From Kistimonas sp964291485 (GTDB taxonomy: Bacteria; Pseudomonadota; Gammaproteobacteria; Pseudomonadales; Endozoicomonadaceae), in assembly GCA_964291485.2 (NCBI GenBank), contig OZ220224.1, positions 2,356,001 through 2,420,000 on the forward strand: a stretch of DNA of 64,000 bases, written 5' to 3'. How positions within the stretch are numbered: the stretch's first letter is position 1; the number at the start of each line of letters is the position of its first letter. A model generated the notes under the pieces. It worked only from the letters and a program-made list of their open reading frames with translations, was not told the origin of the DNA and made no database searches. The position numbers and the translations under genes are program-made. Below are positions 55,798-64,000 of this stretch, piece by piece.

Positions 55798-57663
55798 TTA
55801 ATCCCGCTCGTGTGCCCTTTGCGGAGGGCGTGTTGTCTGCTCCCACCAGTTGGCAAAACTGAAGCCATATAATGGCGCGGTCGCCGGGTAATGAAGCTTT
55901 GACTGGTGCGCAATCCGCAGAATAGGGCTGTGCCACCCAGGAATGACGTAGTGCCGCCACAGAATCACCCGATCAATAGCCCGGGCATAATGGCTGAGAG
56001 ATTCAATCCCTTGGGAAGACTGTAAACCGCTGAGCAAATGATCAATCACGGGATCCTGGATGCCGGCAAAGTTCATACTGCCAGGCTCGTTTGCTGTCGA
56101 GGAATGGAAAAAGTCCATCGCTTCTGGGCCTGGCAGCATACGTTGTGGAATGGGGAAATGAATCATGTCGAAGTCAAAATCCTTCAAACGCTGGCGGTAT
56201 TGACTGCCATCCAGGGTTCTAACGGTTGCCTGTATGCCAATAGCGGAAAGATGTTTGACGAAATGCTGTGTAATGCGTTCCAGGCCTTGCGAAGGATGGA
56301 CAATCTCAAATCGCAGGGGGATCCCTTTATCATTGATCATGCGATGATTCTGATAATGCCAGCCTGCTTGTCCTAGTAATTTGAGTGCCTGATGTTTTGC
56401 CTGATGCTGGTTTATGAGCTCGTTGTTAATTGGTGGTGGCTCTGAAAATAATCTGGAGGGTAGTTGATGGCTAAAGGGGGTAAGCAGCTTTTGTTCGTGG
56501 CTATCCGGTCTGTCCCATTGCTGGTTTTGAAGGAACGGGAACATACTCTGATTTAGTTGGTAGCGTTGATAAAACAGCACCCGGTTAATCAGGTTGAAAT
56601 CAAAAAACAGGCTCACGGCCGCTCGGGTTGATTCATGGTCGAAAGGCGGGCGGCGAGTATTGAAAAAGAATGCTCTGAGCCCCCCCGGGCTAAACAGAGG
56701 AAGTTCCAGCTTTTTTACGGTGCCGTTCTGAATGGCGGGATAGTCATAGGCGTTTTGCCAGTTTTTGGAAACCATTTCGATATAAGCATCAAAGGCACCG
56801 GATTTGAAATGTTCAAAAGCGACATTAATATCACGATAGAAGTCTATGATTATTCGATCAAAATTATACTTTCCCCGGTTGATCGGAAGATCTCGTCCCC
56901 AATAATTAGCAGTACGCTCGAATACCAGTTGTTTGCCAGGAATAATGTGCGCAATGCGGTAAGGGCCTGAGTTGAGATGAGGGATCAACGGATCTTTTGT
57001 TTGCAGCGGATTGTCCGGGCCGTTTTGGGTGAGGGCTGTTTTTGAGAAAACGGGCAGCTCTGCCAGCGTGTACAGTTGTGTGCAGTGATTCGCTTCCTGA
57101 AAGTCAAACCGGATTTCATCATTGCTGGTTACTTCAGCGTGCTTGATGCTTTGGTAAGCCAGTTTAAAGCGCGGGTGTCCCCATTGTTGTAATACTTGAA
57201 ATGAAAACAGGACATCCTCTGTTGTAACGGGGCTGCCGTCATGGAATCTCGCTTCCGGTCTGATCCGGAATGTTACCCAGGCACAGTTGCTGGGGTAATG
57301 GATGGATTCTGCGAGTAAACCATAGGCAGCCTGTTTTTCATCAGCAGAGAGCTGGAACGCATGGCTGCCGGTCATCAGTGTTTCATTGAGTTCACTGACC
57401 CCCAGTAACGAGAAACCGGGTAATGCGGATGGCGTATTGCCTTTGAGAATATAAGGATTGAGTGAATCGAAGGTGCCATAGGCCTGCAATCGGAGGGTGC
57501 CGCCTTTTGGGGCGTTTGGATTGACCGTTTCCAGATGAGTGAAGTCTGGTGGATATTTCAGCGGTTCGTGAAGAGACAGTCCATGCGAGTGGACGATATC
57601 GGCCTGAACGCTCCCGGTTTCCACGGTCAGGATGGCGGAAAAGAGAATAAAAAAGGGTCGCAC
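55798..57663 (-). CDS. Peptide ABC transporter substrate-binding protein 1 (YejA/NppA1 type)
   Basis: This family 5 periplasmic binding protein of 621 residues is the first gene of the importer operon. I chose the GTG at 57663: it starts a signal-peptide-like MRPFFILFSAILTV and has AGGGGGA about 11 bases upstream. The frame is open to a TTG at 57702 without a ribosome site. The body shares PKGGTLRLQAYGTFDSLNPY with its neighbour. A hairpin just upstream buries the ribosome site. It is paralogous to, but clearly diverged from, the second binding protein. Confidence 0.88.
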   Translation of the reverse strand: MRPFFILFSAILTVETGSVQADIVHSHGLSLHEPLKYPPDFTHLETVNPNAPKGGTLRLQAYGTFDSLNPYILKGNTPSALPGFSLLGVSELNETLMTGSHAFQLSADEKQAAYGLLAESIHYPSNCAWVTFRIRPEARFHDGSPVTTEDVLFSFQVLQQWGHPRFKLAYQSIKHAEVTSNDEIRFDFQEANHCTQLYTLAELPVFSKTALTQNGPDNPLQTKDPLIPHLNSGPYRIAHIIPGKQLVFERTANYWGRDLPINRGKYNFDRIIIDFYRDINVAFEHFKSGAFDAYIEMVSKNWQNAYDYPAIQNGTVKKLELPLFSPGGLRAFFFNTRRPPFDHESTRAAVSLFFDFNLINRVLFYQRYQLNQSMFPFLQNQQWDRPDSHEQKLLTPFSHQLPSRLFSEPPPINNELINQHQAKHQALKLLGQAGWHYQNHRMINDKGIPLRFEIVHPSQGLERITQHFVKHLSAIGIQATVRTLDGSQYRQRLKDFDFDMIHFPIPQRMLPGPEAMDFFHSSTANEPGSMNFAGIQDPVIDHLLSGLQSSQGIESLSHYARAIDRVILWRHYVIPGWHSPILRIAHQSKLHYPATAPLYGFSFANWWEQTTRPPQRAHERD

Positions 57664-57675
57664 TTGCTGGAATGT

Positions 57676-57715
57676 CCCCCTGCTATATGGACGTTTATCC
57701 AACTATAGCAGGGGG
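57676..57715 (-). promoter_or_regulatory. Ribosome-site-masking hairpin before the importer operon
   Basis: A perfect 12-bp stem (57715-57704 with 57687-57676 on the minus strand) has a 16-base loop. The 3' arm, TATAGCAGGGGG, contains the purine run that would bind the ribosome for the GTG start at 57663. No T run follows, so translational control is more likely than termination. Confidence 0.55.
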
Positions 57716-57737
57716 GATAAAGTGGGTTGTTTCAGGG

Positions 57738-59345
57738 TCAGTTGGTACTGGTCACATCCACATAGAGGGTTAACTGCTGGCCAGGCTGAAGGTATTTTCC
57801 TGGCAGGGTGTTCCATTGCTTGATCTGATTGACCCTGACGTTGAAGCGCCCGGCAATCAGGGAGAGATTATCGCCGTTTCGGACCTGGTAGTTGACCTTG
57901 CGGATAATGCCGGAATTCCCTTTGCTGGGTTCTGTCCAGATGACCAGTTGCTGACCCGCGCGCAACGTGTCAGTGGGAGCCATGCTGTTCCATTTGGCCA
58001 GAGCCCGGACATTGACATCGTACTGTTTGGCGATTAACCAGAAGCTATCGCCCGGTTTCACCTGATACTGCATTTTCTGTCGACCACTGACAGAACGGCT
58101 CTGTCGGGCCAGTTTCCGTTGCTCTGCACTGAGTGCGTAAGCTTCGCTGTCCTCGGAAGGTACCGGGATCAGCAGGGCCTTACCTGCAACGATAGTATTG
58201 CTTTTCAGATTGTTGACCTCCTTGATCAGGTCAACGGACGTCTGATAGCGCTTGGATATCGTCAGCAGGCTGTCGCCGGAGCGAATGGTATAACGCTGCC
58301 ACTGCAGGCGACGTTCTACGGGCAGGCTGGCCAATACCTGGCGGAAATGATTGGCCTTGTCGACGGGTACCAGCAGATGGTGTGGTCCATCGGGATCGGT
58401 TGCCCAGCGGTTGAACGCCGGGTTCAGGCGATACAGTTCATCAATGTCAATCTTCGCCAGTGTGGCGGCGCGGGCCAGGTCAATCTGTTGTCCAGTTTCA
58501 ACAACATCGAAATAAGGCTTGTTGGCGACACTGTTCAACGTGATGTTATGGGTATCTGAATCGCGGACAATCTTTGAGATGGCTATCAGACGGGGGACGT
58601 AAGCGGTGGTTTCCCGTGGCAGATTCAGTGACCAGAAGTCGGTCGGCTTGCCTTTTTTGCGATTTTTCCGGATAGCCGAGGCGACGGTACCTCGACCTGC
58701 ATTGTATGCGGCAAGCGCGAGCTCCCAATCGTTAAACTCTTCGTGAAGCTCCTGGAGATAATCCAGTGCGGCATCCGTTGACGCCAGGATGTCACGGCGT
58801 CCGTCATACCACCAGTTTTGCTTCAAACCATAATGGCGTCCCGTTGAAGGAATGAACTGCCATAGGCCCGCAGCCCGACCGTGGGAATAGGCAAAGGGAT
58901 CGTAGGCGCTTTCCACGACCGGCAGCAACGCCATCTCCATGGGCATATTGCGTTCCTGTACCTCTTCCACGATGTGGTAGAGATAAGGGGATGCCCGGTT
59001 GATGACACGGTCAAAGTAGCCTTGATGGCGCCGGAAGTAGTGCAGTTCTGCGCGTATTCTTGGGTCATCCTGGTCAAGATTAAGGGCCAGGCCGGGGATA
59101 ATACGATCCCACAGGTTGGTAATGACCACCGGTTTTGGGGCCGCTGGGGTTTTCACTTGACTGGTTTGGTCACCGGCAGCTTGTGCCGAACCTGTGCCAA
59201 CAGAAGACTGGGCAGATTCAGGTGCCTGTTGCAGTGGGGAGGTTTGACATCCTGCCAGTAGACTGAGGGCCAGAACCGCGCCCGCTACCGGGCTGATCCG
59301 GCTTAAGGCGCGCGAGGGGGACTTCGTTCGATTCGCTTCTTGCAT
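57738..59345 (-). CDS. mltD: Membrane-bound lytic murein transglycosylase D
   Basis: MltD is an outer-membrane lipoprotein that cleaves glycan strands to 1,6-anhydro ends. The lipobox is LSLLAGC (Cys at about residue 33). The SLT catalytic Glu is in LLPVVESAYDPFAYS, followed by GRAAGLWQFIPSTGRHYGL. Three LysM domains lie at about 345-390, 424-468 and 482-528. It has 535 residues. It is read in the same direction as, and just before, the importer operon. Confidence 0.95.
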   Translation of the reverse strand: MQEANRTKSPSRALSRISPVAGAVLALSLLAGCQTSPLQQAPESAQSSVGTGSAQAAGDQTSQVKTPAAPKPVVITNLWDRIIPGLALNLDQDDPRIRAELHYFRRHQGYFDRVINRASPYLYHIVEEVQERNMPMEMALLPVVESAYDPFAYSHGRAAGLWQFIPSTGRHYGLKQNWWYDGRRDILASTDAALDYLQELHEEFNDWELALAAYNAGRGTVASAIRKNRKKGKPTDFWSLNLPRETTAYVPRLIAISKIVRDSDTHNITLNSVANKPYFDVVETGQQIDLARAATLAKIDIDELYRLNPAFNRWATDPDGPHHLLVPVDKANHFRQVLASLPVERRLQWQRYTIRSGDSLLTISKRYQTSVDLIKEVNNLKSNTIVAGKALLIPVPSEDSEAYALSAEQRKLARQSRSVSGRQKMQYQVKPGDSFWLIAKQYDVNVRALAKWNSMAPTDTLRAGQQLVIWTEPSKGNSGIIRKVNYQVRNGDNLSLIAGRFNVRVNQIKQWNTLPGKYLQPGQQLTLYVDVTSTN

Positions 59346-59446
59346 TGGGTACCGTGATTGTTGTTGTGCGTCAATAGGAGCGCTGGTATTGATCGACGCG
59401 CACCAGGGAATGACTGTAGTTTCTCATAACAGTATATCCCTGGTAA

Positions 59447-60226
59447 TCAGAAACTGTCTTTCCAGCGACGTATTGCTGCAAAAGTGTCCGTATCGTTTGT
59501 CATGGATCGGCCTGAAAACTGCTCTGCAGCGGCTTTGACAGTTGCCTGATCGGCACGAAGGAAGGGGTTTGTTGCCCGTTCCGTGGCCATGTCTGATGGC
59601 ACTGAAGGTTCACCTCGTTGCCGCAGTGCTTCTGTTGCGGTCAGGCGTTGCTGGAGCTCTGCGTTGCTCGTTTCAACTGCTTGTGCAAAACGAAGATTCG
59701 CCAGTGTGTATTCATGGGCGCAGTAAACCAGGGTCGCGTCTGGTAGTGCTGACAGTTTGGTCAGTGACGCCAGCATTTGTTCGGCAGTACCTTCAAAGAG
59801 CCGCCCACAGCCGCCGGCAAAGAGTGTGTCGCCACAAAATAGAATCGGTGCCTGCTGATCGGGTTCGCCGTAATACGCAATATGGCCGGCTGTATGTCCC
59901 GGCGTTTCGATAACCCGGAATGTACAGCCATGGAGCAACAGCGTATCGTTCTCGTGCAGGGGATGGGTCAGGCCGGGTATATTTTCACTGGCTGGACCGT
60001 AGACGGGGACATCGTGGTGCTTAAGCAGCGTCCTGATACCGCCGGTGTGGTCACCATGGTGATGGGTGATCAGTATTCCCACCAGTTCCAGATTGTTGTC
60101 GCGGCAGGCTTTGAGTACGATGTCACCATCACCGGGATCAACGACATGGCAGAGGTTGCTGTCTGGATCAGTCAGCAGCCAAATATAATTGTCATTGAAG
60201 GCCGGCAGGCCGGTTACGTTGATCAT
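59447..60226 (-). CDS. gloB: Hydroxyacylglutathione hydrolase (glyoxalase II)
   Basis: GloB hydrolyses S-lactoylglutathione in methylglyoxal detoxification. The binuclear metal motif THHHGDHTGGIR and the downstream ligands ETPGHTAGH, FCGDTLFAGGCGR and CAHEYTLANLRFA are intact. It has 259 residues. It is divergent from the methyltransferase gene across 81 bases, an arrangement also seen in Pseudomonas. Confidence 0.96.
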   Translation of the reverse strand: MINVTGLPAFNDNYIWLLTDPDSNLCHVVDPGDGDIVLKACRDNNLELVGILITHHHGDHTGGIRTLLKHHDVPVYGPASENIPGLTHPLHENDTLLLHGCTFRVIETPGHTAGHIAYYGEPDQQAPILFCGDTLFAGGCGRLFEGTAEQMLASLTKLSALPDATLVYCAHEYTLANLRFAQAVETSNAELQQRLTATEALRQRGEPSVPSDMATERATNPFLRADQATVKAAAEQFSGRSMTNDTDTFAAIRRWKDSF

Positions 60227-60307
60227 GGGCGTCTGGTGTACTCTGAAACCGGGATTACTGGCATCCTATCGGTTTGCCGGTTGACTTCCAATAGTAACGG
60301 ATACCGA

Positions 60308-61087
60308 ATGTTCGGACATAGTTCGTCAAAAAAGACCGAAACATTTGCCGACCAGCTGCCTCTGGCGAGGGAATGGCTGGCCACGGGAAGGGGAAGCTAC
60401 CTCCTGGCATCGGAAGAACGCATGCTGCAGGCCATGTTGCCTCGGATCTTCGGCCATCATGCGGCGACGCTGGGAATCTGCCCTGACGGTAAACTGCTTG
60501 ATTACAGCCAGGTCGTCCACGGGACGATGCTTACTCCGCTGGTAGAAGCGCCTTCCGAGTCAGTGATTCGCTTTGATGTGAACGAGTGGCCGGTGCAGCC
60601 GAGGAGTATGGATCTGGTGCTGTTACACCATGCCCTGGAGTTTTCAGAAAAGCCTCACCGGGTGCTTCGTGAAGCCTGTCGTACTATTGTGCCAGGCGGC
60701 AAGCTGGTGGTTGTAGGATTTAATCCCCTCAGTCTTTGGGGGATATACCGGTTATTCGGTATGGGTGCTAACAGCATTATGCGACGTGTGCGTTATTTCC
60801 ATCATCGGCGTATCGAAGATTGGCTGACACTGTTGAATTTCAGTCGCTGCCATCTGCACTATGGTGGTCACCTTTATCCATTTTGCTCCCATCTCAAGCC
60901 CAGTCATCAGTCTTGGCTGCAGAGCCATGCGGGTCTCAGGAAACTGCCAACCGGCGGATTTTATATGCTGGTGGCCACAAAGGACCGGGCGGGCATGACC
61001 CGCTATCATTCACGCTGGCAGACGTCGCGAAAGCGCCTGCTGGGGGCGTCTTATGCCCGAAATACCGCATCCCGGGATGCAACGTAA
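60308..61087 (+). CDS. Class I SAM-dependent methyltransferase
   Basis: This 259-residue protein has a Methyltransf_11-type core: SMDLVLLHHALEFSEKPHRV and a post-core PGGKLVVVGFNPLSLWG. The SAM glycine motif is weak. Orthologues always sit between gloB and rnhA in Pseudomonas-like genomes; the substrate is unknown. The ATG at 60308 (MFGHSSSKKTETFADQ) follows ACGGA; the open frame running back to 59882 is the shadow of gloB. Confidence 0.85.
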   Translation: MFGHSSSKKTETFADQLPLAREWLATGRGSYLLASEERMLQAMLPRIFGHHAATLGICPDGKLLDYSQVVHGTMLTPLVEAPSESVIRFDVNEWPVQPRSMDLVLLHHALEFSEKPHRVLREACRTIVPGGKLVVVGFNPLSLWGIYRLFGMGANSIMRRVRYFHHRRIEDWLTLLNFSRCHLHYGGHLYPFCSHLKPSHQSWLQSHAGLRKLPTGGFYMLVATKDRAGMTRYHSRWQTSRKRLLGASYARNTASRDAT

Positions 61088-61108
61088 CACGCAGGGAGTT
61101 TACTAAGA

Positions 61109-61576
61109 GTGTCTGACGCTTCAGATAATCGTTCAGCAAAGGTGGTTGAAATATTCACTGATGGCGCCTGCAGCGGCAATCCCGGGCCGGGTGGCTGGGG
61201 CGTTTTGTTGCGCTATGGTGACACAGAAAAAACGCTTTACGGTGGTGAAGCAAAAACCACCAATAATCGTATGGAACTGATGGCTGCGATCGAGGGTTTG
61301 GCTGCGTTAAAGCGTCCCTGTCAGGTCCGGCTAACCACGGATTCCCAGTATGTTCGAAAAGGGATCACTGAATGGATGAAGGGATGGAAGCGCAACAACT
61401 GGCGAACTGCCGCTAAGCAACCCGTCAAAAATGTCGATTTATGGCAGCGTCTGGACAGTGAGGCCGCCCGTCATCAGGTGGAGTGGTGCTGGATCAAGGG
61501 GCACAGTGGTCACAGAGAAAATGAGATTGCCGATGAGCTGGCACGCCGCGGCATTCCGAAAGCAGGAGATAACTGA
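61109..61576 (+). CDS. rnhA: Ribonuclease HI
   Basis: RNase HI cleaves the RNA strand of RNA:DNA hybrids. The catalytic acids are Asp in IFTDGACSGNPGPGG, Glu in NRMELMAAIEG, Asp in TTDSQYVRKG and Asp in NEIADELARRG, with the active-site His in KGHSGHREN. It has 155 residues. It starts with GTG. Its stop overlaps the dnaQ start (TGATG), although in many bacteria the two are divergent. Confidence 0.95.
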   Translation: MSDASDNRSAKVVEIFTDGACSGNPGPGGWGVLLRYGDTEKTLYGGEAKTTNNRMELMAAIEGLAALKRPCQVRLTTDSQYVRKGITEWMKGWKRNNWRTAAKQPVKNVDLWQRLDSEAARHQVEWCWIKGHSGHRENEIADELARRGIPKAGDN

Positions 61577-62289
61577 TGTCAAGACTGGTCGTGCTTGATA
61601 CGGAAACCACCGGTCTGGAGCCTTCGCAGGGACACCGGATCATCGAAATTGGCTGTGTGGAAGTTGTTGGCCGGAAGTTAACCGGCAACCATTACCACGT
61701 CTACATCAATCCTGATCGGGAAGTTGATGCGGGTGCGATGGAAGTGCACGGTATCACCAACGAATTCCTGGCCGACAAACCCCGTTTCCATCAGATTGCT
61801 GAAGAATTCCTGGCCTTTGTAAAAGGCGCAGAGCTGGTTATCCATAATGCCCCGTTCGATGTGGGCTTTATCAACCATGAATTCGCGATGCTGAAGCCAT
61901 CGCCGGGGCAGATCGAAACCTATTGCAAGATCACCGACAGCCTGGTGTATGCCCGCAAGAAACACCCGGGGCAGAAGAACAGCCTGGATGCGTTGTGCAA
62001 GCGGTATGGCGTAGATAACTCTTCCCGAACGCTGCACGGCGCACTGCTGGATGCTGAAATTCTGGCTGATGTTTACCTTTACATGACGGGTGGCCAAACC
62101 AGCCTGTCGCTTGGTGCCCAGTCAGATTCGGAAGAAGGAGGGGATGATACGGCAATCCGGCGTCTGGCGATGGATCGTCCCTCTTTGCCTGTCGTCATGG
62201 CCACCGACAACGAACTCCGTCTTCATGAGGAAAAGCTGGCTGAAATCAGCAAGAAAAGCGGCGGGAACTGTCTCTGGCAGACTGGTTAG
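61576..62289 (+). CDS. dnaQ: DNA polymerase III epsilon subunit (proofreading exonuclease)
   Basis: DnaQ gives 3'-5' proofreading in the polymerase III core. The DEDDh motifs are VLDTETTGL, VIHNAPFDVGFINHE and LHGALLDAEILADVY. It has 237 residues, with the C-terminal alpha-binding tail. The start overlaps rnhA by one base, so both are likely in one transcript. Confidence 0.97.
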   Translation: MSRLVVLDTETTGLEPSQGHRIIEIGCVEVVGRKLTGNHYHVYINPDREVDAGAMEVHGITNEFLADKPRFHQIAEEFLAFVKGAELVIHNAPFDVGFINHEFAMLKPSPGQIETYCKITDSLVYARKKHPGQKNSLDALCKRYGVDNSSRTLHGALLDAEILADVYLYMTGGQTSLSLGAQSDSEEGGDDTAIRRLAMDRPSLPVVMATDNELRLHEEKLAEISKKSGGNCLWQTG

Positions 62290-62379
62290 AGTTTCATGGT
62301 GACCATTGATAGAGAACTATAATTCAACCAGGTGTTTTAAACTTTTATAAATATGGATTAGTGGCTAAAGGAATAGCAT

Positions 62380-62667
62380 ATGCCGAGAGTTGATGGGAGT
62401 GCCAAAACAAGACACATAGCAGTAGAGATTCAGGCTAAAGAGTCGGTATCTGTCACACAAGAAGGTCGTCGAATAAAGCTGTCTCAAGGTGTTTCTCATT
62501 TTTTGTCCACGCCTTCCCGTTGTCCTAATCGGTCATTTTCATCCTACTCTATTGAAGAAATTATGCAGAATTTACCCAGTGTAAAAGCCCGTAGGTCTCT
62601 GCCCAAGCATATTCCACTCTCAGAGCGGAGAGATATGCTTCAGGCGCACCGCAATCGCGGATTTTGA
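62380..62667 (+). CDS. Hypothetical protein, 95 aa
   Basis: This 95-residue basic soluble protein has no signal peptide, no membrane segment and no family I recognise. The N-terminal half is beta-like (RHIAVEIQAKESVSVTQEG) and the C-terminal half is helical and basic (SERRDMLQAHRNRGF). AAAGGAA lies seven bases before the ATG, and a TATAAT box is at 62318-62323. The region 62290-62400 is AT-rich compared with dnaQ and nhaB, so it may be an insertion. A hairpin follows its stop. The fold looks unlike ParD/RelB antitoxins, though a small DNA-binding role is possible. Confidence 0.65.
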   Translation: MPRVDGSAKTRHIAVEIQAKESVSVTQEGRRIKLSQGVSHFLSTPSRCPNRSFSSYSIEEIMQNLPSVKARRSLPKHIPLSERRDMLQAHRNRGF

Positions 62668-62675
62668 TCTATTCA

Positions 62676-62705
62676 AACAGTGGCAATAGCCTCATTGCCA
62701 CTGTT
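62676..62705. terminator. Hairpin between the 95-aa gene and nhaB
   Basis: A perfect 12-bp stem (62676-62687 with 62694-62705) with a 6-base loop lies between two convergent genes. The T run is short on both strands, so termination is likely but weak. Confidence 0.6.
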
Positions 62706-62720
62706 GAGCCACTTTAGCGG

Positions 62721-64000
62721 TTATGTCAGCAACCAAGTTGTACAGGCCAGTCCTGAGATGGTTAACACTATAGTGTAAGGTAATGCCATCCACACCATAC
62801 GGCTGTAGGATAACCCTATGAGTGGTGCCAGTGGCGATGTCAGTAAAAACAGGAAGGCAGCCTGCCCATTGGGTGTCGCTACACTTGGCAGGTTGGTACC
62901 GGCATTAATCGCTATAGCCAGCTTATCAAACATCGCCCGTGTCAGAAGACCGTTGTCAAAAGCTGCACGGGTTTCCTCAATGTAAATGGTGGCGACGAAG
63001 ACATTGTCGCTAATCGAAGACAAAATGCCATTGGCCGCAAACATCATACTGGTTTGTAGCTCTTCCGGCAGGCTGTGAACCCAGGCGATCAATGGGCTGA
63101 ACAGGTGTTGTTCGTGAAGCATCGCCACAATACCAAAAAATACCACCAACAGTGCTGTGAACGGCATCCCATCCCGAAAAGCCTCCGCCAGCTGCTCTTC
63201 CTTGTTGTTGCCGTTTAGTGATGTGGTGAGAATGATGATCATCAGGCCAATAAGGCCGATTTCCGCCAAATGCAATGCCAGTGCGGTGATTAATAAAAGA
63301 GCGGACAGAGCCTGGACAGTGAGTGTGAGTTTGTCGGTGTCTCGACTGCCCGTCAGCTCGCCAAGGGAGACACTGTGCAGGCAGGTTTTGACTGTTTCGG
63401 GCATGGTTATCCCATAGCCAAACCGACCGGAACGCTCCAGAAACAGGCAGGTGCCCAATCCAAGTACAAAAACCGGGAGAGAAACTGGTGCCATCTGGAC
63501 GAGAAATTCCATGAAGTCCCAGCCCATCTGCTCCCCAATGAGCAGGTTTTGGGGTTCTCCGATCAGTGTGAATACGCCGCCGAGTGCGGTTCCAACGGCA
63601 CTGTGCATCATCAATCCGCATAAGAAGTCCCGAAATTGCTGAAAGTCTGTGTCGCTGATAGTGTCGGATTGTCGGGCCCGGTTGATGAGTCCGTGAAAAC
63701 CGGTTGCCACCGTAATCACCACTGCGGTGACGGTCAATGCATCCAGAAAGGCTGACAGGAATGCGGCTGATGCCGTAAACGCCAGGGCCAGCATGGCCTG
63801 ACTGCCAGTGCTGGTCAGAATTTTGCTGAATACCACCATCAGCAAATCTCGCAGGAAGTGGATGGCTGTCACCATAAAAATCAGCAGCAGCAAGACCGGA
63901 AAGTTGTTCAGGACTTCTCTGTACAGGTTCTCGGGTGTTGCCAGTCCCAGAACCAGTGCCTCGATCAGCAGCAATCCGCCGGGTTGGAGGGGAAAGGCCT
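62721..64000 (-). CDS. nhaB: Na+/H+ antiporter NhaB (5' partial)
   Basis: NhaB is an electrogenic inner-membrane sodium/proton antiporter. The frame is open to the window edge, and the residues before the first Met-like codon (FPLQPGGLL) match the family, so the gene starts outside. About 426 C-terminal residues of roughly 500 are present. Many membrane helices and the segments FLDALTVTAVVITVATGF, GEPQNLLIGEQMG and SISDNVFVATIYIEE mark NhaB. It is convergent with the 95-aa gene. Confidence 0.94.
   Translation of the reverse strand, partial: AFPLQPGGLLLIEALVLGLATPENLYREVLNNFPVLLLLIFMVTAIHFLRDLLMVVFSKILTSTGSQAMLALAFTASAAFLSAFLDALTVTAVVITVATGFHGLINRARQSDTISDTDFQQFRDFLCGLMMHSAVGTALGGVFTLIGEPQNLLIGEQMGWDFMEFLVQMAPVSLPVFVLGLGTCLFLERSGRFGYGITMPETVKTCLHSVSLGELTGSRDTDKLTLTVQALSALLLITALALHLAEIGLIGLMIIILTTSLNGNNKEEQLAEAFRDGMPFTALLVVFFGIVAMLHEQHLFSPLIAWVHSLPEELQTSMMFAANGILSSISDNVFVATIYIEETRAAFDNGLLTRAMFDKLAIAINAGTNLPSVATPNGQAAFLFLLTSPLAPLIGLSYSRMVWMALPYTIVLTISGLACTTWLLT

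Noticed and set aside
59882..60307. N-terminal extension of the methyltransferase over gloB
   Set aside because: The extra 142 codons are exactly antisense to gloB; the family start is at 60308.

Overview
The window reads as one contiguous piece of a gammaproteobacterial chromosome from the Pseudomonadales/Oceanospirillales neighbourhood. The gene order leuCDB-asd-asd2-fimV-truA-trpF...accD-folC-dedD-cvpA-purF-metZ, and later ppiB/lpxH-glnS-cysS...folD-tRNAs-tig-clpP-clpX-lon-hupB-ppiD-fabI-ABC operon-mltD-gloB-methyltransferase-rnhA-dnaQ, closely follows what I remember of Pseudomonas aeruginosa. Here trpBA sits between trpF and accD, which is not the P. aeruginosa arrangement, so a marine or otherwise Pseudomonas-related genus is more likely than Pseudomonas itself. 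Nearly everything is conserved housekeeping DNA. I see no transposase, integrase, CRISPR array, rRNA or replication origin.

Layout. 1-4990: leucine biosynthesis (leuC tail, leuD, leuB) and two different aspartate-semialdehyde dehydrogenases. 5134-9251: fimV and truA. 9274-18520: a long + strand biosynthetic run (trpF-trpB-trpA, accD, folC, dedD-like, cvpA, purF, metZ). 18633-23056: a MoxR ATPase-DUF58-transglutaminase (TgpA) module with a small SCP2-like gene on the opposite strand inside it. 23137-30291: mostly minus-strand genes (thioesterase-like, acnB, a double universal stress protein, a secreted protein, lpxH-ppiB) with miaE on +. 30618-33970: a tiny entericidin-like lipoprotein, glnS and cysS. 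34105-37550: divergent zinc- and iron-type alcohol dehydrogenases, then folD. 37551-40041: a gene-poor, AT-richer interval holding a truncated tRNA-Pro, a micro-operon of three very small genes, and a working tRNA cluster (Pro, Arg, His, His, Leu). 40251-49273: protein quality control (tig, clpP, clpX, lon, hupB, ppiD). 49338-59345: fabI, a five-gene Yej/Npp-type peptide ABC importer with two binding proteins, and mltD. 59447-64000: gloB, a methyltransferase, rnhA, dnaQ, an orphan small gene and the C-terminal part of nhaB.

The genes form functional blocks: Leu, Trp, Asp-family and Met amino-acid synthesis with fatty-acid, folate and purine entry enzymes; the ClpXP/Lon/trigger factor/PpiD folding and proteolysis block; and an envelope block (LpxH, FabI, MltD, peptide importer).

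The least ordinary stretch is 37849-39419. A complete stringent-type promoter drives only the first half of a tRNA-Pro gene, cut in the anticodon loop. About 1.4 kb further on, the same 41 bases recur at the start of an intact tRNA-Pro. Between the two copies lie a long hairpin and three overlapping or abutting tiny reading frames of unknown function. This looks like a small element or its remnant that entered at the tRNA anticodon loop, although no recombinase is present. Other regulatory oddities are a two-tier hairpin between purF and metZ, a hairpin that masks the ribosome binding site of the importer operon, an 11-bp tandem repeat after cysS, and hairpins in the tig-clpP gap.
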